This document shows, one piece after another, positions 51,494 through 59,564 of a stretch of DNA of 64,000 nucleotides (within the stretch, counting starts at the first letter, position 1; every line of letters starts with the position of its first letter). A program made the position numbers and the translations under genes. Location of the stretch: positions 248,001 through 312,000 of the forward strand of contig JBPFEG010000083.1 of assembly GCA_051061015.1 (NCBI GenBank), read 5' to 3'. The stretch comes from Methylomicrobium sp051061015 (GTDB lineage: Bacteria; Pseudomonadota; Gammaproteobacteria; Methylococcales; Methylomonadaceae). The notes under the pieces are model-generated. The model was not told the origin of the DNA. It searched no databases and was given only the letters and a program-made list of their open reading frames with translations.

Positions 51494-52770
51494 ACAGAAT
51501 CCAAATCAACGGCGGCCGGATCATCGATCCCGCCAACGGTATCGATCGGGTAGGAAGTGTTTATATTGCCGACGGGAAAATTCTGTCGGTCACTGCCAAA
51601 CCGGATGGCTTCGATCCTGACATTCAAATTGATGCAACCGGGCAAATCGTCTGCCCCGGCTTTATCGACCTAAGCACCCGCTTGCGCGAACCAGGGCAAA
51701 CCCGCAAGGGGACTTTCCAAAGTGAAACCCGCGCGGCGGCGAGCGCGGGCGTGACAACTTTGTGCCTTCAGCCGGATACAGTGCCGGTAATCGATACGCC
51801 TGCGGTCGCCGAACTGATCCGGGAGCTGGCCGACAAAGCCAGTTACCCACAGATCCATCCGATCGCCGCCCTGACGCAAAAACTGGAAGGCATCGAGCTG
51901 AGCTCGATGCTTTCGCTGAAACAGGCCGGCTGCATTGCGGTCGGGCATGCGAATCGGCCGGTTAAAAATATGCTGATTCTGCGCCGGGCGATGGAATATG
52001 CGGCGAGCCATGATTTGCTGTTGATGTTCAGGCCGAACGATTTCTGGCTCGGCAATAACGGCTGCGCGCATGAGGGCGCGTTGGCGACGCGTTACGGTCT
52101 GCCGAGTATTCCGGAGGCCGCCGAAACGATCGCGCTGTCGCAATGCCTCGAGTTGGCCGAGTTGACAGGCTGCCGGGTCCATTTCGGCCAGCTCAGCTGC
52201 AAGCGTTCGGTGATCAAGATCCAGCAGGCCAAGAACGACGGCCTGCACGTAACCGCCGATGTGACGATGCATCAACTGCATCTGACCGAAAACGACATGA
52301 TTCCGTTCGACAGCGCCTACCATGTGCTGCCGCCGCTGCGCACCGAGCCGGATAAACAGTATTTACGCCTCGGTCTGGCGGCTGGAACAGTCGATGCGAT
52401 TGCTTCGGATCATCAGCCGCACGATCTCGACGCAAAGCTCGGCGCATTCCCGGAAACCGAGCCCGGCATTTCCGCCTTGGAAACCTTGCTGCCGTTGCTG
52501 CTGAAACTGGTTGCGGAGGGTGCTTTGACGTTGCCTGAAGGTATCGCGGCATTGACTTCCAAACCGGCGCAGATACTGGGCTTGCAGAGAGGCGCGCTGA
52601 CGCCGGGTTATTCGGCCGATGTCTGCGTTTTTGACCCGGATTCTGTCTGGACGCTCGATGCAGGTAACTGGAACAGCCAGGGCGCCAATACGCCGTTTTG
52701 GGGGCAGACGATGAAAGGGCGCGTCATCCATACCTTGCAGGCAGGCCGGGTCATACATAAACGCGTGTGA
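51490..52770 (+). CDS. Dihydroorotase-like non-catalytic subunit PyrC'
   Basis: The 426-residue protein has the amidohydrolase fold of class I dihydroorotases. However, the zinc motif, normally D-x-H-x-H-L-R-E-P-G, reads DLSTRLREPG: both metal histidines are replaced by Ser and Arg. It therefore almost certainly lacks dihydroorotase activity. It matches the PyrC' (PyrX) subunit that is needed structurally for PyrB in Pseudomonas. The last 4 bases of pyrB overlap its start. A separate active pyrC must lie elsewhere. Confidence 0.9.
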   Translation: MNRIQINGGRIIDPANGIDRVGSVYIADGKILSVTAKPDGFDPDIQIDATGQIVCPGFIDLSTRLREPGQTRKGTFQSETRAAASAGVTTLCLQPDTVPVIDTPAVAELIRELADKASYPQIHPIAALTQKLEGIELSSMLSLKQAGCIAVGHANRPVKNMLILRRAMEYAASHDLLLMFRPNDFWLGNNGCAHEGALATRYGLPSIPEAAETIALSQCLELAELTGCRVHFGQLSCKRSVIKIQQAKNDGLHVTADVTMHQLHLTENDMIPFDSAYHVLPPLRTEPDKQYLRLGLAAGTVDAIASDHQPHDLDAKLGAFPETEPGISALETLLPLLLKLVAEGALTLPEGIAALTSKPAQILGLQRGALTPGYSADVCVFDPDSVWTLDAGNWNSQGANTPFWGQTMKGRVIHTLQAGRVIHKRV

Positions 52771-52782
52771 GGGTTTATTTAT

Positions 52783-52803
52783 CCCGGACTCGTTCCGTCC
52801 GGG
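52783..52803 (+). terminator. Hairpin after pyrC'
   Basis: CCCGGAC (52783-52789) and GTCCGGG (52797-52803) form a perfect 7-base-pair stem with a 7-base loop, 13 bases after the pyrC' stop. It is followed by TTAGTCGTTCTG, a weak T tract. It probably ends the pyr transcript. Confidence 0.5.
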
Positions 52804-52915
52804 TTAGTCGTTCTGTGGAGGGAAGGACTCAATTTCTTTGAGTGGCGAGATGTCTTTCCTAGCGATAAATTCAGAACTGCGCTATTTCGGCAAAGAGCAA
52901 GGGAGTCTATACCGC

Positions 52916-54034
52916 TTACCTTTCGACAGTCGCTTCTGTCAAAGGGAATGAGGCAGTACCCTGGATATTAATTCTCTGCCGCCGGCCATTACCTTCGGCA
53001 TATCTGCTTGTTTCCGGAAAATATTGAGTGGGGTTATTGGCAATCTCGCGCGCCGCCAGGAATTGGGCGTAATAATTGCGGGAGGCAAAGCCGAACGCGG
53101 GGCTTGCATAGTCCTGCACGATACGAGCGAAGTCGCGGCCAACCTGGTTTTGCGCTCGTTTCATCCCGCTGATGCCATGGTTGTAGGCGGTGATTGCGGC
53201 AGGCCAGTCTCCCAGGGTGCTGTAGGCGTAACTCAGATAATTAGCCGCGCCAATCGCGGAAGCAAAAGGATCGAAACGCCGGTCCATCCTCTTGCCGGCG
53301 GGCATGAATCTTCTCGCAGCGGCTTTAGTGAACTGCCACATGCCGATAGCGCCGGCGGAGGACCGAGCCGTGGATTGAAAAGATGATTCGACATGGGGAA
53401 GGTAAGCCAGATCTTCCGGCAACCCAGCATCGCGAAATATTTTCCTGAATTGCCGTTCATAACGTCCGCTGATGTCGAGCCCGCGTTTGAAGCGTTCGCG
53501 GGTACCGCGTTGCGCATGCACCCGCTCGGCGGCCCCATCTAATATCTCATTAATTGGTCTGCCGCTGCTTTCCAGCTTGGTGATCAATTGTTGCTCACTG
53601 GCATTTAATGGCGCGTTGTAGCGCCGTTTGCTCTCCAGAACGGCCAATTGTGCTTTCCAGAAATTACGGCGTTGACGAACAGTTTCTTTTTGTTCCTCGG
53701 TCAGGCTTTCGTCAACAAAGCCTGGCAATACCATCACTTCGTAGATTACATCGAGATGGCGATCGTCATGAAATACGACTTCCGAGCGTTGCCACTTCAC
53801 ATAGACGTTGCGCCAAAATTCTACCGCCGGTTCCAACTCGCCAGGTTTATAAAATATGCCGGAGTAAGTTGCGGGCCTGTAAAACCTGGATTGCCGAGCG
53901 GGCTGTGGTTGTTGAGGAGGAGGGCTGTAGGCCTTGGCTTCCTGAGGGATAACAATAGTCTCATTGCTGCTACAGGCACTTAGCGCTACGGCTATCACCG
54001 ACAAAAACCCGATACGCATAATTAATCGATTCAT
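52916..54034 (-). CDS. Lytic murein transglycosylase lipoprotein, MltD-like
   Basis: The protein of about 372 residues is read from the ATG at 54032-54034. It has a lipoprotein signal (GFLSVIAVALSAC with Cys at about 21). The SLT domain spans about 200-330, with catalytic Glu in YLPHVESSFQSTARSSAGAIGMWQF and the YNHGISGM motif. No LysM repeats are visible, unlike E. coli MltD. It cleaves the glycan strand of peptidoglycan in the outer-membrane-facing periplasm. Confidence 0.9.
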   Translation of the reverse strand: MNRLIMRIGFLSVIAVALSACSSNETIVIPQEAKAYSPPPQQPQPARQSRFYRPATYSGIFYKPGELEPAVEFWRNVYVKWQRSEVVFHDDRHLDVIYEVMVLPGFVDESLTEEQKETVRQRRNFWKAQLAVLESKRRYNAPLNASEQQLITKLESSGRPINEILDGAAERVHAQRGTRERFKRGLDISGRYERQFRKIFRDAGLPEDLAYLPHVESSFQSTARSSAGAIGMWQFTKAAARRFMPAGKRMDRRFDPFASAIGAANYLSYAYSTLGDWPAAITAYNHGISGMKRAQNQVGRDFARIVQDYASPAFGFASRNYYAQFLAAREIANNPTQYFPETSRYAEGNGRRQRINIQGTASFPLTEATVER

Positions 54035-54475
54035 AGTCAGGAAAGGCACGCTGAAAAATTTACCGGAAAAAATAAAAATGCAACGTCTCAACCTCGCGCG
54101 AGTCGCTGATGTTTTTAGTATAGCTTTAACATTAGCTTAACTCATTCTCAGCTTGAGAAACAGTTGTATTTTGAGAAGTAGAACCGTCTGGGAGACGAGC
54201 AGTATGGATCCGATATCAACGCCCGCAGTAAAGCGGCAACTCATACGAACAGCGATTGATGGAGAGGATTGAACACCACGAAAAAGGGGAATTTTCCCCC
54301 GGGATTGTAACAAGGAGAGTGCCGGGACGCCTGGTGAATGCTGACGAAAAAACGATAGAAATGAGCGGCGGGGCTCAATAGAAGGTAAGGCATCCATACC
54401 GCTCCATTTTCCCGTTGCGCGTCCCTGCAAAACCGGTTATATATAGCGGCATAATGGCAAATTGAAGGTATCGCC
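54035..54475. other. Divergent spacer between the transglycosylase and DUF962 genes
   Basis: I recognise no gene here. Open frames on the minus strand at 54137-54489 have no family resemblance and end at low-complexity composition. A small hairpin CGTCT/AGACG is at about 54187-54199. The region must hold both promoters; no consensus elements stand out. Confidence 0.4.
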
Positions 54476-54787
54476 GTGAATGAAACCAAGGATTACCGTA
54501 CCCTCAAAGAATTTTATCCGTTCTATCTCCGCGAACATTCCAATCGCGTTTGCCGCCGATTGCACTTCGCCGGTACATCCATAGCCCTGATATTGCTTAT
54601 CATGGCTTTCGTCATACCGATGTGGTGGCTGGCTGCGTTAGCCCTGATACAAGGCTATGCCTTTGCCTGGGCCGGACATTTCTTCTTTGAGCATAATCGG
54701 CCCGCTACTTTTAAATATCCCTGGCTGAGCTTTCTGGGCGACTGGCGTATGTGGTGGGGAATGCTGACCGGGAAGGTTCGCTTTTAG
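54476..54787 (+). CDS. DUF962 (Mpo1-like) small membrane protein
   Basis: The 103-residue protein starts at a GTG with GAAGG 8 bases upstream. It contains FYPFYLREHSNRVCRRLHFAGT, two membrane segments and WAGHFFFEHNRPATFKYPWLSFLGDWRMW, the DUF962/Mpo1-like signature. The conserved histidines (H20, H29, H67 and H72 approximately) match the iron-binding ones of yeast Mpo1, a lipid dioxygenase. A bacterial role is unknown. Confidence 0.92.
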   Translation: MNETKDYRTLKEFYPFYLREHSNRVCRRLHFAGTSIALILLIMAFVIPMWWLAALALIQGYAFAWAGHFFFEHNRPATFKYPWLSFLGDWRMWWGMLTGKVRF

Positions 54788-55034
54788 GATAGGGCACATT
54801 CTCAAGCCCAATCCGGCAGCCAAAGTCATCTCCGCAGCCGCGTATTTCGAAGGTGACCGCATCTTGCCATTGGATTCAGTTGCCGAATCGGCCAAGGCAG
54901 CAGAGTCTCTCGACCGACGTTAATTGGCTTTAACATTTAAAAACCACAAGCTGGATTGCGCGCTTTTCACAACCAAAAAATTGTCGGAATGACACTACAA
55001 AACTCAATATATTGATGTGTTTTATAATCCTTAG
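54788..55034. other. Non-coding stretch before the IS3 remnant
   Basis: No complete gene or RNA is evident. The sequence is moderately AT-rich and leads into the truncated transposase end, so part of it may be decayed mobile-element sequence. Confidence 0.35.
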
Positions 55035-55100
55035 CGACTGCATTCTGACAAGGGCTATATGTCGCCCGTGGACTACGAATTGCAGTTTAAAACTGCTTAA
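55035..55100 (+). pseudogene. C-terminal fragment of an IS3-family transposase
   Basis: The plus strand encodes RLHSDKGYMSPVDYELQFKT-Ala then TAA, the recognisable end of IS3-family OrfB transposases (R-x-H-S-x-x-G-Y-x-S-P). A TAG lies in frame immediately upstream, and no further transposase sequence is visible, so this is a decayed remnant of 21 codons. The following TGTGTCCGGGAATGTGTTGAC may be part of the element's right end. Confidence 0.7.
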
Positions 55101-55357
55101 CCTTGTGTCCGGGAATGTGTTGACACATCAGTACAGCCCTAAGTGCTGTAAAAGAACAGATGTCTAAAAGTAAGCAGCAGGAGGCGAGAAAGCAATGTCA
55201 CTATCCTTCATGGACTTCAGAAGTCAGTAAGCGATCAGGCTAATTGCAGAATAAATGCTCTGAGATCTTGCCACACTGTGGTCACAGTGACAGAGAATTT
55301 ATAAAATATGAATTCGGTGTTGAGCTTTAAGCAGTTGGCTTAAGTCATTGAACTTTA
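55101..55357. other. Spacer between the IS remnant and tRNA-Leu
   Basis: This includes the likely right end of the IS3 remnant near 55101-55135 and otherwise unrecognised sequence. No protein or RNA is supported. It is downstream of the minus-strand tRNA. Confidence 0.35.
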
Positions 55358-55444
55358 TGGTGCCGAGGAGAGGACTTGAACCTCCACGAGCTTGCGCCCA
55401 CTAGCACCTGAAGCTAGCGTGTCTACCAATTTCACCACCTCGGC
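55358..55444 (-). tRNA. tRNA-Leu (anticodon CAG)
   Basis: The minus strand folds as an 87-base class II tRNA. Acceptor arms GCCGAGG/CCTCGGC, the D arm, anticodon stem CTAGC/GCTAG with loop TTCAGGT (anticodon CAG), a long variable arm, and T arm GGAGG-TTCAAGT-CCTCT are all visible. The discriminator A and CCA are encoded. CAG reads CUG leucine codons. Confidence 0.95.
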
Positions 55445-55722
55445 AAAGGGATGATTTAACTTAATTGATTCCGCGCATTATACGGACGAATTTTGGGCTT
55501 GTCAAACATGCCATAATTTTTTTATCTTCTTTCGTCGGAACAGTCTCAGGATTTCAATAGCTCGGAGCAGATTTATTATCCTGATTATTGACATTTTCAA
55601 ATTCCCCGTCTAGAAACGTGTATCATATGATTAAGTTTTGTATGCCGGATTTTTTGATGCGATCTAATCCTTCGGGCAAACGTCTAAATATCATTCTCAT
55701 TCTATTTCTTCAGTCATCCTAA
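55445..55722. other. Upstream region of rnr and tRNA-Leu
   Basis: This spacer between the divergent tRNA and rnr is AT-rich and has no gene. Promoters for both should lie here. I see no clear sigma-70 pair that I would assign. Confidence 0.35.
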
Positions 55723-57975
55723 ATGCCGTCCAAGTCAAAAAAAGTCGTTGACTTCAATCAAGCTCAAGATCCTTACGCCGCACGCGAAGCCGAGAAATAC
55801 TCGCGCCCGATTCCAAGCCGCGAGTTGATTCTGGAATATATCGAACATGCGGGCAAGCCGCTCAGGCGCGCGGAAATTGCCGAGGCTTTTGCGTTAACCG
55901 ATGATGAACAACTGGAAGCTCTACGTCGACGTTTGCGAGCAATGGAAAGAGACGGGCAGTTATTGTTCAATCGCGGACAAAAATACTGCCTGGTTAATAA
56001 TAAGGATTTGATTGTTGGCCGGATTCTCGGACATCCTGACGGCTACGGTTTCCTGCGTCCCGACGACGGTTCGGATGATCTTTATTTATCGCCGCGCGAA
56101 ATGAATGCACTCTTGCACAACGACCGCGCGATGGTGCGTGTTTCCAGTATCGATAAAAGGGGTCGGAGGGAAGGCGCAGTAGTCGAAATTCTGGAGCGGA
56201 ATACGCAACAGGTCGTTGGCCGTTTCGTGAAGGATAGTTTCAATTATGTGGTGCCCGACAATAAAAATATCGCGCAAAACGTGCTGATTGCGCCGGGAGA
56301 GACAGGCAAGGCGAAACAAGGCCAGATCGTGGTCGTCGACATCATCGAGCAGCCGACCAAGCTCCGGCAGCCCATCGGGCGCGTTATTGAAGTGCTCGGC
56401 GATCATCTCGCACCCGGCATGGAGATCGAGATGGCGATTCGTTCCTATGAATTGCCTTTTCAATGGCCGGAGCCGCTGCTCGAAGAAATTAGCACCTTTA
56501 CCGAGGAAGTACCGGAAGAGGCGAAGGCCAATCGTGTCGATTTGCGGAATACGCCGCTGGTCACGATCGACGGCGAGGATGCGCGCGACTTCGACGATGC
56601 GGTGTTCTGCAAAAAAACGTCGAAAGGCTGGAAACTTTTGGTTGCGATCGCGGATGTCTCGCACTATGTTCAAGTTAATACCGCTCTTGATCAGGAAGCG
56701 AAAAACCGCAGCACCTCGGTCTATTTCCCGGAGAAAGTCATCCCGATGCTGCCGGAGATTTTGTCCAATGGCCTTTGCTCGCTGAATCCGCATGTCGATC
56801 GCTTATGCATGGTGTGCGAACTTTTGATCGATGCGCAGGGGAATATCATACGGTCAAGCTTCTTCGAAGGTGTGATGCGTTCTCATGCGCGTTTGACCTA
56901 CACGGAAGTTGCGAAAATGCTGGTCGATCATGATAAAACGCTTGCCAAAAAGCATAAGGATCTAGTGCAGCATCTGGAGGAGCTTTACGCGTTGTACCGG
57001 GTGATGCGCCTCAGCCGGGAACAGCGCGGCGCAATGGATTTCGACACCCAGGAAACCCGGATCATTTTCGGCAAGGATCGCAAAATCGACCGGATCGTGC
57101 CGCTGGTGCGCAATGACGCGCATAAACTGATCGAAGAATTCATGATCGCGGCGAACATGGCGGCGGCGCGTTTTTTGAACAAAAAGAAAGTTCCGAAACT
57201 GCTGCGCATTCACGAAGGCCCCAGTGCGGACAAATTGCTGGGTTTGCAATCTTTTCTCGGCGAACTTGGCCTGAAACTGGGCGGCGGATTCAAGCCGACA
57301 CCGCTTGATTACATGCATCTGATGCAGTCGATCAAGGAACGGCCCGACGCGCATCTGATTCAGACCGTGCTGTTGCGGTCGATGTCGCAAGCCGTTTACA
57401 GTCCGGATGTGAAAGGCCATTTCGGTCTGGCGCTCGACGAATATGCGCATTTTACCTCGCCGATCCGCCGCTACCCGGACCTGCTCGTGCATCGCGGAAT
57501 CCGTCATGCGCTGCAGGATAAAAAACCGGAAAGTTTCGTCTACAGCCATTCCGACATGGTGCTGCTCGGCGAGCATTGTTCCGCGAACGAAAGGCGCGCC
57601 GACGACGCGACCCGCGATGTAGTGCTCTGGCTCAAGTGTGAATATATGATGGACAAGATCGGTGAGGAGTTTTCCGGCCTGATCTCGGCGGTCACTTCAT
57701 TTGGCTTTTTCGTTGAGCTCGAAGAGATTTATGTCGAAGGGCTGGTCCATATCAGCAATCTGGGGCAGGATTATTTCCATTTCGACCCGGTCAGCCGCCA
57801 ACTCCGCGGCGAGCGCACCAATACCGTGTTCCGTTTGGGGGACAGCGTCAAAGTTCAAGTCGTGCGGGTCGATCTGGATGAAAAGAAGATCGATTTTGAA
57901 CTGATCAAAAAACGTAGTGCCGCCACCAAGTCCAAAACCCGAAGCAAGACGCCGCGACGGAAAAAAAAGAAATAA
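55723..57975 (+). CDS. rnr: Ribonuclease R
   Basis: This is a 3' to 5' exoribonuclease able to unwind structured RNA. The 750-residue protein has an N-terminal helix-turn-helix domain (about 25-95), cold-shock domains (about 95-235), the RNB catalytic domain with the metal-binding aspartates in TIDGEDARDFDDAVFC (near 285), and an S1 domain (about 645-725: FSGLISAVTSFGFFVELEEIYVEGLVH). A short Lys/Arg-rich tail ends it. It is a little shorter than E. coli RNase R (813). Confidence 0.96.
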   Translation: MPSKSKKVVDFNQAQDPYAAREAEKYSRPIPSRELILEYIEHAGKPLRRAEIAEAFALTDDEQLEALRRRLRAMERDGQLLFNRGQKYCLVNNKDLIVGRILGHPDGYGFLRPDDGSDDLYLSPREMNALLHNDRAMVRVSSIDKRGRREGAVVEILERNTQQVVGRFVKDSFNYVVPDNKNIAQNVLIAPGETGKAKQGQIVVVDIIEQPTKLRQPIGRVIEVLGDHLAPGMEIEMAIRSYELPFQWPEPLLEEISTFTEEVPEEAKANRVDLRNTPLVTIDGEDARDFDDAVFCKKTSKGWKLLVAIADVSHYVQVNTALDQEAKNRSTSVYFPEKVIPMLPEILSNGLCSLNPHVDRLCMVCELLIDAQGNIIRSSFFEGVMRSHARLTYTEVAKMLVDHDKTLAKKHKDLVQHLEELYALYRVMRLSREQRGAMDFDTQETRIIFGKDRKIDRIVPLVRNDAHKLIEEFMIAANMAAARFLNKKKVPKLLRIHEGPSADKLLGLQSFLGELGLKLGGGFKPTPLDYMHLMQSIKERPDAHLIQTVLLRSMSQAVYSPDVKGHFGLALDEYAHFTSPIRRYPDLLVHRGIRHALQDKKPESFVYSHSDMVLLGEHCSANERRADDATRDVVLWLKCEYMMDKIGEEFSGLISAVTSFGFFVELEEIYVEGLVHISNLGQDYFHFDPVSRQLRGERTNTVFRLGDSVKVQVVRVDLDEKKIDFELIKKRSAATKSKTRSKTPRRKKKK

Positions 57976-58007
57976 TTCGCCCACTGCAAAACAGGGCTTG
58001 AGGCTGC

Positions 58008-59273
58008 CTAAAGACCCGCAACGCGGGCATCGTTCGGCGTATATTGCTTGAAATAATTGCGCACGCCGTTGAAAATTGCCAGCGCGATTTTGGACTGATG
58101 ATCCTCGCTGTTCAGTTTCCGCTCTTCACCGGGGTTCGAGATAAAGGCCGTTTCAACCAGAATCGACGGAATATCCGGCGATTTCAGAACCAGAAAACCT
58201 GCCTTTTGGACGGTCGTAAAATGCAGTTCGCCAATATTCTGAAAACTTTTCAATACGTGGCTGGCGACATTGTTGCTGGCCTCTAAGGTGGCGGTTTGCG
58301 ATAAATCCAGCAGTACCGACGCCAGCACTTCTTCCTTGTCGTCGAGACGCACGCCGCCGACCAGATCGGACGCATTTTCGCTGTCGGCGAGCCACCGCGC
58401 CGCTTCGCTGGAAGCGCCGCTGTTCGACAGCGTAAACACCGAGGCGCCTTTTACGTCGGATTTCTGGTAAGCATCGGCATGCACCGAAACAAACAAATCG
58501 GCATTCGCGGCGCGGGCAATTTCCATTCGCTTTCTGAGATCGACGTAATAATCCCCCTTGCGTACCATTACCGCCCGCATCCCTCGCTGGCCGTTGATCA
58601 GCGCTGCCAGTTTTTTTGCAATCGCAAGCACTACACGCTTCTCTTCAGTGCCTCTCGCACCATGGGCGCCGGGATCTTCGCCGCCATGTCCCGCGTCGAT
58701 AGCGATCACGATGTTCCTGGTGTTACGCTCGGCCACGACTGTTTTTTTCTCAGCGTTGCTGGAATTACCTTGTTCGATAATTTTCTTGATTATTTTTTGC
58801 GGAGTTTGTGCTTTAGCATCAGACTTGGCAGTGCCGGTAAGCGGCTTCTCCGCAACGACATTGCTCTCCGAAAACGGACCTTTGTCCAGCAAATCGACTA
58901 CCAGTCGATGACCGTACATCTTATTCGGATTCAGCGTAAAGCTTTCATAATCGACCTGCCTTTTCAGATCGGCGATGATTCTCAGCGTCTTCTGTTTCTG
59001 ATCCGCGCGGATTCCGGAAAAGAAAGGATGCGATGCCGGCGGTTGAGGCAGTTTTCCCTTCAACCGGGCGTTTTGAATATCGATTACCAAACGGTGGGGC
59101 TGGCCGATCAGCGAAATGGAATGGGACGGAATGGCAGACACGTCAATCATCATCCGGCTTTGTTTTGCCGAACTCCAAAAATGTAATGAATTGACGCTCA
59201 CCTGTGCCGCCAGGACGAGACTCGAAAAAAGTTGTAACGCCAGCAAAAAGAATAATTTAGCAAAATGTCTCAT
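58008..59273 (-). CDS. N-acetylmuramoyl-L-alanine amidase, AmiC type
   Basis: The protein of about 421 residues is read from the ATG giving MRHFAKLFFLLALQLFSSLV, a signal peptide, 5 codons inside a longer open frame. An AMIN domain (about 30-130) targets it to the septum. The Amidase_3 domain (about 195-415) has zinc ligands in IAIDAGHGGEDPGA, a Glu in GTEEKRVVLA, a His in SVHADAYQ, and the catalytic Glu in SILVETAFISN. It splits daughter-cell peptidoglycan and needs a LytM-type activator. Confidence 0.94.
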   Translation of the reverse strand: MRHFAKLFFLLALQLFSSLVLAAQVSVNSLHFWSSAKQSRMMIDVSAIPSHSISLIGQPHRLVIDIQNARLKGKLPQPPASHPFFSGIRADQKQKTLRIIADLKRQVDYESFTLNPNKMYGHRLVVDLLDKGPFSESNVVAEKPLTGTAKSDAKAQTPQKIIKKIIEQGNSSNAEKKTVVAERNTRNIVIAIDAGHGGEDPGAHGARGTEEKRVVLAIAKKLAALINGQRGMRAVMVRKGDYYVDLRKRMEIARAANADLFVSVHADAYQKSDVKGASVFTLSNSGASSEAARWLADSENASDLVGGVRLDDKEEVLASVLLDLSQTATLEASNNVASHVLKSFQNIGELHFTTVQKAGFLVLKSPDIPSILVETAFISNPGEERKLNSEDHQSKIALAIFNGVRNYFKQYTPNDARVAGL

Positions 59274-59502
59274 GGCCGCCGCTCTCATAAGTAATAATTT
59301 CGTTTAAATTATAACAATATGTATTTGTTTTACATAGATGTGACAAAATTTAATTAATTGCAAACGGAAAGGAAGAGCTGAACTACTTGGAAGGTTTTTT
59401 GAAGTTCCGAAAGAGGCGGGATTTGAACGATAGATGGCTGTTTTTCGCGTGTTCTTATTTTTGGGGAAAGAGGTTTACGATGGAACCGGTAGGCGACATG
59501 CA

Positions 59503-59532
59503 CAAAAAAAGGCGCTTGACGCGCCCTTTTTT
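59503..59532 (-). terminator. Bidirectional terminator after glgX
   Basis: GGCGC (59511-59515) and GCGCC (59521-59525) form the stem core around TTGAC; runs of A (59503-59510) and T (59527-59532) extend it. It lies 33 bases past the glgX stop on the minus strand and in the leader side of amiC. Confidence 0.7.
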
Positions 59533-59564
59533 AATCGTTTGGGGGAGATTAAACCTCTGCCTTT

